Source: Trachythela sp. YZ-2020
Taxonomy: Eukaryota > Cnidaria > Anthozoa > Malacalcyonacea > Clavulariidae
NCBI GenBank assembly: GCA_016169945.1
Contig: JADLSH010000279.1
Location: forward strand, 3,100,001 to 3,164,000
DNA length: 64,000 nucleotides
Direction of reading: 5' to 3'
Shown here: positions 55,866 through 64,000 of the stretch, in pieces
Layout: each line of letters opens with the position of its first letter
Position numbering within the stretch: position 1 is the first letter of the stretch
Translations under genes and position numbers: made by a program
The notes under the pieces: generated by a model
Told to the model about the DNA's origin: nothing
Databases searched by the model: none
The model's input: the letters and a program-made list of their open reading frames with translations, nothing else

Positions 55866-58800
55866 CTAAACGGTATTATAATCAAAACTATTGAAAGAAT
55901 CATCATCATCATCATCATCATCACCGCCTATATCTAACATCGGAGAAGGTAGGTTAGTAAATGGCATATTGTTTAAAAGATTGAACTGTGACGGTGGCGA
56001 ATCATTCGCCAGAGAACTTGCATTATTATCAGTTGTTGTCTGCATTTGTACACAACCCGTTGGGCCTGGGGAAGATTTTGTATGTTCTGTCGCTTTTGGT
56101 GTAGCAGTTTTCTTGCTCTTTTGTTTTTTGGTTTTAAGAAGTCTCGTTGGTTCCTTTAAAAGCTTTTCTTTCGCGTATTGTTTCATCTCTTTATCGTAAC
56201 GTGCTTTGTCTTTTTCATACATCTTGTAGTAAACCTGAAAAGAAGCATGCGAATTTTCTTAATATTTCCATTTCTTAGGCAGTTCGACCAAAACTTCAAC
56301 AGTATATTTAACACTAAACAAGACGCTCTATTGAGCGTTAAGTCGCTGGGGCTATTAAAAAACTAATCATACAAACGTCATTCGAGGTCGCCATCTTGAA
56401 TTACTTACAGTGCAAACTATATTCTTAATTAAAAACTTTTTGAAAATAATTTTGAAATAAATGAAAGGGGATATTAGTTTTATTGAACGACGTTTCGTGC
56501 ATCATTTTCAAGTTAAAATAATTACATTATTGCGTTGGTGTCACGTTAGCACATTGTTGCGCGAGCATGCAAATCTTAAAATTGCTTAAAAAACTCATTA
56601 ATAATTCATGAGGAAAACACAAAGAAAATCATGACCGTATCGTGGTTTTATATGTGATAAAAAATCCTCCTGATTTACATAAACTTTAGCTTCGATTTTC
56701 TCGGCTCAGACAACGTTATTTTTCAAAATTACTACGCCAACGATGGTGATCGTTTTCTAAGCTATTCAAAACACTCGCAGAACGTGTTTTATATCTGATA
56801 AAACACTCCTGCTCGTGTTTTAAACATTACATAAAATGCAAATAGAATTACATAAACATTAAAACACAATTTAAAAAAACAAAAATATTATACACAACAA
56901 ACAGTAACAAAGATTATAGAACATAAATCCTAAGACTATAAGTTTTCAACGTATCGAGTCCGACTGAGTGTTCAAAAATGGTAAAAGATATATTCTATAC
57001 TATTATGTCTATATAGTTTGCGAAGTTCACGGCCAACTTGCGAACTTCGAAACGTAATTGGCAATTTTCACAGCAAACTTGGGAAGCGCGCGTTGAAAAG
57101 CAGGGCGCGAAATAACGGCCGGTCAACGGACAATGTCCGGCCAAAATGAGTAGTTGTCGGGCCAAACTCTCGCATGACCGGTCATTTTGACCGGCCACTT
57201 TTTAAAGTTTACATGTAATTCAGTTGCTAAATGAAGCGAAAGAGCAAACTATTTTCATGCGATTTTCTCATGGATCAAGTTTCGAAGTTGCTGACAAGTG
57301 AAAATAGCCGGCCCACAGTGGCTGCAACTGTCAAAACTTATGTTCTTTGTTAATTTCGTCTGATGTTGCGTTTACTTTGAATAATATTTACTGTACGGAC
57401 TTTACAATAAAACTCAGAAGTGATTCTTGACTTCTACAGACATTTTTCTAGTCACATTAAGTATTTTACATTTAAGGGGACTTTGTCAGGCTTTAGTTTA
57501 GCTGAATAATTTGACCGGCCAGAAATGCGGGATGTCCGAGCTAAAGTTGGTTTGGCCGGTCACCTTGACCGGCGACCCTCCAGCCGTTATTTCGCGCCCT
57601 GAAAAGTGATTTGAATCAACTGTAATCTGACCTTCTTTCCCTCAGCTCCTAAAGTGTTCCATTCCTTAGCCAGATGTTTGGTCAACTCATGATGTCCGAC
57701 AGTAGAATCCTTCTGCTCGTTATGCATTGCGTTTCGTTGTTGTTGACAAAACATGAAGAATGCATTGGCAGGTTTCTTCGGGGCATCTGGATCTAGCTTG
57801 TGATGTGCTCGTCTTGTGCCTTTCTTTGTTAACACAGCAGATTTCTTGAGTTGTGAGCGAGTGTCTTCATAAGCAGCATTAATGTCTCCAAGCATTTGAG
57901 CCTGGAAAGACAGAGAAATCGCTGTAAACACAATAACTAATGTAATGGGGCAATCACTGATCTGAAAACAAGGACTGGTTAGTGCATCTGCAGTGCATAA
58001 ATGAAGTCAATGGCGGCCATATTAGTGTGATCACCACAAATCTGCTGTGGTGTTGGGGGCATGTTTAAAGAGCTTCTATAAGTTTCTAGTTATTGGTGGG
58101 AAAGGACACGTATTGCCTAGATAAGAATTTGTCATCAGTGGCCTCTCTTTCTTCCTAAATTTGCCGGTGAATACCTAATGAGGTCACACCAATATGGCCG
58201 CCATAAGCCTCATTATGTGGTGTTTAAAACGTTCTAAAACTCATTAGAAGAGATGTTGGAAGCTATATTACTAAGTTACATAGAAAAAGATATCTGCTTC
58301 ATAGTATAACTAATTTAAACAGCTAACAATTTGACTGGTCAAGAATTTGACAGATTTAAAAATCTGATCTCATTAAAAATATTCTGGCTTCTGGTTTCAA
58401 AATTGGCTCATTAAATTCATTAGGATGCTCTATCCAGTCCTTGTTTTCAGATCAGTGGCAGCAATGCATCCTTTATTATTTATAATTTTATAGCTGACTT
58501 ACTGTGTATTGAGGCTGTGCTTTTTCATAGTCAACGTCATATTCTTCACATTTCTTTACAAGGTAGCTAAGAATCAGATTTATCATTCACAAGTTTGGCT
58601 AATTTTCCTGCAAGTAACTGGTGCAAATAATGGTTTGAGCATGCGCGCATTGGCCAAATCCGTTGCTCAGCTGCAACTATCGATCTGCTCATGCGCATTA
58701 GCTTCACTTTTGTAAACATGATTGAAATGACGACTTGCTTGTTTTGCTGAACTTTTGCAAATTGAAATTTTGCGTTTGCTAGAATTAAAAACGTATAAAA

Positions 58801-61150
58801 AGAAGCCAAAGTTGCGATGGAAAACGATTTACAGCTGAACAAGGAAAATTTTACGTGGACGAAGAAAAACAACGATAAGCTTTATATGAACTTTTACTCT
58901 TGAGTTTTTCGGTATAATTAATATCTTTTGTGAGGTGAATGATAAAACAATTATTGAACTTGGTTGTCGCAAAATATCGCGATTTGTCAGTGGCTAGAGA
59001 TCGTAGATCAATTTATCTACTCGCCACTGATAAATAGAGGCAATAATTTATCTGCTCTCCACTGATAAATAGAGGATATTTAACGGTGGCGCGGAAATAA
59101 GACGTTTATTTTCGAGTGGTTTTTTTAACACGAGAAAATAAAAGTCATATTTCCAAAGCCACCGTTAAATTTATTATATGGATAACATTGACAAACTGTC
59201 GAGAAGTTGCCATATTGTGATACAAAACAGAAAAGACAAAATGGCGGGAATTAGCGTGGGTCCCGCGAGAAAACACACGCGTTAAATATTTTTTTCATAT
59301 TTCACTAGTGAAATATGGAAAATATCAGTGGCGTATGTCCAGTATTTCACTCATATCCATATAATAAATAGAGAATAATACATGGGTGCGCGGAAATACC
59401 AGATTTATTTCTCGTGTTGAACATGATATCTCACTCGTGAGATATCATGTTCAACACTCGCATTCCAGTTTAAGTAGAGTTCACTGCTCTCAACCCACAC
59501 GTTCATATGATCGCTGAGCAACATGCACAGACAAGACCGTTCAGATTGGTGAACGCAGTAGCGTAGCCAGGGTTTTGACTTTGGACGGGAAAAAAAACAT
59601 AGATTCGGAATCGGAAAATACGACCACCAATGGTGGGACAATGCTAGGGGGGTTCTGGGGCATGCTTCCCCAGAGAAATTTTGAATTTCTAGGGTCTCTA
59701 GAACAGCTTTTGACGCATTCTGGGACGAGTTCTGAAGAAAAATCATAACCACGAAAAAAGTCATTTTTATTGTTATTCCAGACAACGCACTTTCCCCCCA
59801 CTTTCTGCCCAGATTTCAACTTTTCACAAAGTTGGTTCATTCAGCATGGTTACTTCAGTTGGTTATTTCAGAAATGTATAATAATATTAAATAAATAGAC
59901 TTCCATAAAGCTTTACATGTGATGCTAACATCCTTAAGCTCCAAGTTGGCAAGTGAGAGTTTGCATGAGAGTTTGTTCAACTCTCATGCCACGGTCAAAT
60001 GAGAACACGATTTGCATGAGATTCGCTACAGAAATAATTTAGTGCACGAAACGGAGCCCTGAAAATTTGAACCAGCTCAAAGTTGATGAGAGTGGAATTG
60101 ATGATAGTTGGTGGTCAAACGCGAGCGAGAGTTGCAACTCTCATTGATTCTCATCCTCGTTTGACCGGGGCTTTACCCAACTTTTCCGGGCCCCTCTGAA
60201 CAGCCCGGACCCCTGGTATTCCCAGGCCTTGTGCACAGATACTTGTTTAATACATTAATAGTTCAGTTTTAATAGCACGTAAAGCGTCCCAGCTAGCTGT
60301 CGTTGTTAAGAATTACATGGACCTGAATGCAGAGTTGGGCAATTTTTTTCAAAATCTTGGGTGCAGAACAGTTAAAAATTTAAGTGCAGTTGCACGAAAG
60401 TCTGGGGCACTGGGTACAAAAGTAGCCAAATACATGTTAAAAAACAATAAAAATTTGAGATTTAGAGGCAGATTAAAGTGCAAAAATAGTTATAAAGTAC
60501 ATGCTAGGTGCGCTAAGATTTCTGCCTCTCAGGTGTGATGTTGACGAGTTGATCAACTCTGCAGTTTGGTTAAAATGGACATAACAGTCACATAAGAAAC
60601 ACTCTCAACATTTCTTTAAAGATCTCTTAGAATTATGCAATGCCTCCAAAATGCAGGATATTTGGTAGGTCTGGACTGTGTGTGTACCGTACAACAATTG
60701 ATTATTATTAACTGAACTACAGCACTACACTGGTATTGCAATATTTGTACATTTTAACTTTGAAGTGCAAAATAATTGAAGTGCAATAGTGCATTACTAG
60801 TGAGCCGTGAGGTAGAGATATATTAGATGCATTGCTCACTGCAAATTAAAACCACAAACCTTCTCTCACGTCTAGACCTCTTCAAATGCTTTCGCACATG
60901 ATAGATTCTGTTCACAATTTTCTGATTCTCCTAAAAAATAGAAAATACTGAATTACTGAAACACTCGAAAACAACACTCAAAAGCACACGTGCTTTTTCC
61001 CATTAAACTACAATCTATGCTGGTTTTAACAAAGGACAGAACACGATGAAGCAAAAGTCACTGCAAACTAACCAATTCCACAAGCTTTACACGACTTTCA
61101 AGCGTTAGAAATTTCCTTTCCCAAATATTATCAGAATTTTCGTCCGCCAT
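55866..61150 (-). CDS. Coiled-coil plus HMG-box protein, Nhp10-like, five exons
   Basis: Exons run 61150-61073, 60930-60860, 58566-58503, 57901-57632 and 56234-55866; junctions are GT-AG and phases fit, giving 283 aa. It starts MADENSDNIWERK. Residues about 10-65 are charged and helical (likely coiled coil), with KIVNRIYHVRKHLKR. A single HMG box spans about 112-182, starting PKKPANAFFMFCQQQR and ending VYYKMYEKDKARYDKEM. The tail is Lys-rich, then low-complexity, with a run of eight Asp near the C-terminus. Coiled coil followed by one box with the PKRPTNAY-like start resembles yeast Nhp10, a DNA-binding subunit of the INO80 chromatin remodeler. The link is from family resemblance; other single-box nuclear proteins are possible. 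A 501-bp MITE lies in intron 4. Confidence 0.85.
57101..57601. mobile_element. 501-bp MITE in HMG-box gene intron 4
   Basis: Ends are CAGGGCGCGAAATAACGGC and its complement, flanked by AAAAG direct repeats (57096-57100 and 57602-57606). Subterminal GACCGGCCA/TGGCCGGTC units repeat within. It sits 31 bp from the exon 4 splice donor. CAGGG ends suggest hAT-like, but 5-bp duplication is not the hAT norm, so the class is open. Confidence 0.75.
58900..59450. repeat. Dispersed-repeat patch with short palindromes
   Basis: Several inverted pieces (GGAAATAAGACGTTTATTTT/AAAATAAAAGTCATATTTCC, TATCTCACTCGTGAGATA) between exons 2 and 3 of the HMG-box gene. Typical of MITE debris; no ORF of interest. Confidence 0.4.
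59540..59790. repeat. Repeat fragment containing GTAGCGTAGCCAGGG
   Basis: Reads on the minus strand toward CCCTGGCTACGCTACTGCG, which looks like a transposon end. It yields overlapping chance ORFs. Superfamily not identified. Confidence 0.35.
59937..60177. mobile_element. MITE, AACTCTCAT family, in HMG-box gene intron
   Basis: Independent copy outside the duplicated block, inside intron 2 of the HMG-box gene. It keeps the GTTGGCAAGTGAGAGTTTGC head and the CGTTTGACCGGGGCTTTA tail. Confidence 0.55.
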
Positions 61151-61393
61151 GTTGCGAGCGAATATTTCACAAGACTGGGAACTAATCTGATGCACAGCGT
61201 ACCCAAGCAGGTTTAAAAAAATTTATATGTTATTTGGTTTGTTTGTATGTTTAAACTGAAACTTCAACAATGTTTCTGAAGGGGTATAGGGGAATACAAC
61301 AATTATTTTATTTGTTAAAATGTTACATCACATTTGAGTTTTATTATATCACCATGTTTTAAATAATTTACGTTAATTGACCAATTCCAACCT

Positions 61394-61400
61394 TTATATA
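61394..61400 (+). promoter_or_regulatory. TATA-like box upstream of 5S rRNA
   Basis: TTATATA 24-30 bp before the 5S start, a position used by some invertebrate 5S genes in addition to the internal promoter. Confidence 0.45.
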
Positions 61401-61423
61401 CCGTAATTTTTACAATTTTAAAT

Positions 61424-61542
61424 GTCTACGACCATACCACCAGAAAAGCACTGGTTCTCGTCTGATCACCAAAGTTAAGCCTGGTCGGGCGAAGTTAGTA
61501 CTTGGATGGGTGACCGCCTGGGAATACTTCGTGTTGTAGACT
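61424..61542 (+). rRNA. 5S ribosomal RNA
   Basis: About 119 nt starting GTCTACGACCATACCACC and ending in the complementary GTAGAC, so helix I closes. The internal promoter is present: A-box-like AAGTTAAGCCTGG near 61472-61485 and the C-box region TTAGTACTTGGATGGGTGAC near 61495-61513, then CGCCTGGGAATAC. Upstream TTTATATA lies about 25-30 bp before the start, and TTTT follows the 3' end for Pol III termination. This is a single gene, not part of a tandem array in this window. The middle has some differences from a typical animal 5S, so a diverged or pseudogene copy is possible. Confidence 0.9.
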
Positions 61543-61545
61543 TTT
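61541..61545 (+). terminator. Pol III T-run terminator
   Basis: CTTTTC directly at the 3' end of the 5S gene, with a second T run (TTTTTT) about 10 bp later. Confidence 0.6.
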
Positions 61546-62423
61546 CGTGTTTTTTTCTCGGGGGAAATTTAACAATTTGACTTCCCTTTTATCCACTGTA
61601 AGGAGTTGTGGCCAAACAGCTGTAGCTGAAATGAATTTTCTTACTAAATAAAATACAATTTCAAAACAATTTATTAAATGCTTTCATTGCTGACATTAAT
61701 ACACGTGTAGTCCGCGCAACAGATTTATGAATATATCCTTAAAAACAGGAATTCTATATTGAGAAATTTATAGTTTTGAGGTTGTTTTAAGGAATTTAAA
61801 AGACTCCAAGCTGATGATTCATGTTTAATATTTAACAATTATTCGCCGAAGGCGAGGTGACCGAGATTCACCGAGCCTGAGGAAGTGTTATGATATAAGC
61901 ATAGTCAGTTTAGATGGGATAAATATCCAAAAGTGTTACAGAAAATGCGGGAAATCAAGCTCCAGAGACGTCAAGGAAATCAAGAGACGTCTAAGAATAT
62001 GATTTTTTCTGGGGGAGGACCTCCAGTTTACCACCTTTTCCTTGATGCCCCCCCCACCCACTGACGAATTCCTAAAAAAAGGTGCCCTGGTAGACACCCG
62101 CATGACTCCTGTGTGTGCCTAACCGAAATATTGAATCACACAATGACTCTAAAAGTATTTGAATACTGACGTCTCGAGCAGAAATCGCGGAAAAGTGAAC
62201 TGATGAAAACCAAGGAATTTCAGAGCTCCTGCCAAGGAATTCTAGAATACTCTGGGCCCGCGGGATTAAAGGGTGTGTAGATAAATCCACGAAAAAAACT
62301 CGCATGAAAAGTATTAATAAACAACAATTTCTTGATCTTTTAAGCCAATTTCTTGTTAATTTATCACAGAAACCACGCAGAAGCCAAGCTTTTACCAAGC
62401 AAAAGACCAATTCCTTATAAACC

Positions 62424-62672
62424 ATGACTACCTCAGCTGTAATGATTCTACACAGATTACGAAGTTCGCGTTTACCGAGTTTACCGACAGCTCAACAAGT
62501 CGTGTCGTCTAGTGGGGCATTCAATTCGTTGCCGCATCGAATTTCTCTCGGTTTAACGAAAGTTTGCGCTATAACCGTGCCTACTGTATACATTGGAGCA
62601 GAATTGGCAAGAATATCTGCTACATTTCTTGAAGACTGGAATATATTTGCACCAGACGATGATGATGATTAG
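62424..62672 (+). CDS. SMDT1: EMRE/SMDT1-like essential MCU regulator
   Basis: 82 aa, single exon. The N-terminus (1-40) has Arg at 11, 13, 16 and 39 and no acids, fitting a mitochondrial presequence. Then SLGLTKVCAITVPTVYIGAE (41-60) aligns with the EMRE transmembrane helix, including the central Pro (P53) and a small-x3-small motif (G58...A62 in place of human GxxxS). FLEDWNIFAPDDDDD (68-82) matches the conserved L-E-x-x-x-I-F-x-P plus poly-Asp tail. EMRE links the MCU pore to MICU1 in the inner membrane and is needed for calcium uptake in animals. The ATG context is AAACCATGA. No intron is visible; a retrocopy cannot be excluded, but the frame is intact. Confidence 0.85.
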   Translation: MTTSAVMILHRLRSSRLPSLPTAQQVVSSSGAFNSLPHRISLGLTKVCAITVPTVYIGAELARISATFLEDWNIFAPDDDDD

Positions 62673-64000
62673 AACTTATTGGAATTATGTTTGAATTGAA
62701 TCTAATTGAGATTTGGTAAATATTTAACAATTTAAGTTGATTAGGGCTTATTTTGAAGAACATACACTATTCCGTATATAAGAGTTGAATCGTTGGTCAC
62801 CTTGTATTATCCATGTTAGTGTAATGCACGAGTCAATTCCACGAGTAACCATCCCCCCCCCGGGAATATGCCAGGAATTTGCTTGGCACGCCATCCCCGG
62901 GCCAGGGTGCATTCGGTGTAAATGCTACACCAACATCCCACCCTGGCCCATTCTTCTGACTCTCACCCACGCCAGGGCGTATGACTGTATGAGTCAGTTC
63001 TGCAAAAATTCCACACGTTTTAGGCCCATTTTTGAGAAGTTTAAAGTCATTCGCCATTTTAGTGACATTATTTTGGGCCGTAAACCTGTTACTGTGTTAC
63101 GCCGTTTGAATCGTTTGACGTATTTATTATTTTATTGGTTTTTATGCGCCGCCAAGTTAAAAACAGCGTACGCCACAACGCCAGGAAAGATGATTGTGCG
63201 CCAGTACGCCAAGGCTTACTGTAACTCTATGCCAAAGATCTTCCGATTAGACATTTTTACACACTTGGCTAAAACATAAACTGCAGTTAAAAGCGAGCCG
63301 CCATCTGAATCGTGCACTTTAACTGTGCATGCTTGGCAAGTGTCTGAAGCATAAGTGGGTACCCCTGTTACACCTCTGTATGATCTCTACTCTGTGATAT
63401 CAGCGCCCAAGATTATGAGGACTGACCTATAATGCTGCTGAAGTGCAATTATCGACGGCAGTTTTTGTTCCCCTCCAAACAAAAAATACATCCCCTGTCC
63501 CAGACGCATTCAATAATGCATAATTTCCTGTTTACATTTCAGGCAACTATTACCAAACTCAAGTGTGGACAAATCACGGTTTAATTTATTAAACATGAAC
63601 TGAAACTATATTTTTATATACTTCAATTCATTTACTGTAACTGTTCTGATGTAAATACTAGAATGTAATATGTATTGTGCAAGTGAAATACAATAGAAAC
63701 TATTTTGTACCTTTTAGGCAATTTAATTTAATTTACTTTATTTTTTCCAGTGTATTAAGCATCAATAGTGTGGATTATAATGATTTTGCTTGGGTCTGAC
63801 AAATGTCCAGTCAACTGCACACACAGTTGCTTGATTTAGCCTTGCCTTTTAATGGTACTTTTTTTAATATGTACTGGTCAGAAACAATTAATATGTTGAT
63901 GTAGTTGGCAATACTTTGTTCAGCTGACCGTTATAATCCACACTGTAAGCATTAAAGGTATATATCCAGTGTCAAATAGGAAACAATAGGACCATTTATA
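62673..64000. other. Downstream DNA, no confident gene
   Basis: Contains a 164-codon open frame at 62785-63279 starting in a C-run region, with no family I recognise. It may be part of the EMRE 3' region or chance. The remainder (63280-64000) is AT-rich with no feature recognised. Confidence 0.35.

Noticed and set aside
60317..60538. 73-codon basic ORF in intron 2 of the HMG-box gene
   Set aside because: Composition driven by AT-rich sequence (Lys/Asn), no motif, no splice signals.
62785..63279. 164-codon ORF downstream of EMRE
   Set aside because: No family recognised. It starts in a low-complexity C run and may be 3' flanking DNA, so kept only as a remark.

Overview
The window is nuclear DNA of an animal, not a prokaryote. 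It has AT-rich sequence, split genes with GT-AG introns, a 5S rRNA gene with a TATA-like box and T-run terminator, LINEs, a tRNA-derived SINE, a Penelope-like fragment, many MITEs and satellites. The mix of repeats looks cnidarian-like to me, but that is an inference and I cannot name a species.

Bases 1-49256 are a tandem segmental duplication carrying minus-strand anoctamin (TMEM16) genes. Copy 1 (about 17-27270) holds the first exon of a left-hand paralog (4229-4609) whose remaining exons lie beyond the window, a long intergenic stretch, and exons 6-2 of anoctamin gene 1. Copy 2 (about 27815-44170) holds exon 1 of gene 1, an intergenic stretch and exons 6-2 of gene 2. Copy 3 (about 44925-49256) holds exon 1 of gene 2 and then stops. 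I could assemble two complete six-exon genes: gene 1 (29803 to 19338, 885 aa) and gene 2 (47512 to 36399, 914 aa). Both keep the five acidic calcium-site residues of the family.

Because the copies are close, each acts as an empty-site control for insertions in the other. This exposes a 3.5-kb element with Polinton/Maverick hallmarks (14048-17571: 6-bp target duplication, AG...CT ends, A32-type packaging ATPase plus a zinc-finger/acidic protein). It also exposes a 3.25-kb element with 8-bp duplications and a broken Ulp1-protease/PHD gene (7588-10838), which landed inside a SINE. Smaller insertions include MITEs with 9-bp, TA and TTAA target duplications. A Penelope-like fragment and several 40-nt hammerhead-ribozyme-like hairpins lie in anoctamin introns.

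Bases 49257-55865 are repeat-rich, with a decamer satellite and no gene I can name. Bases 55866-64000 look like ordinary genic DNA: a five-exon, minus-strand coiled-coil plus HMG-box gene resembling fungal Nhp10 (61150 to 55866), a 5S rRNA gene (61424-61542), and an intronless EMRE/SMDT1-like gene for the mitochondrial calcium uniporter (62424-62672).
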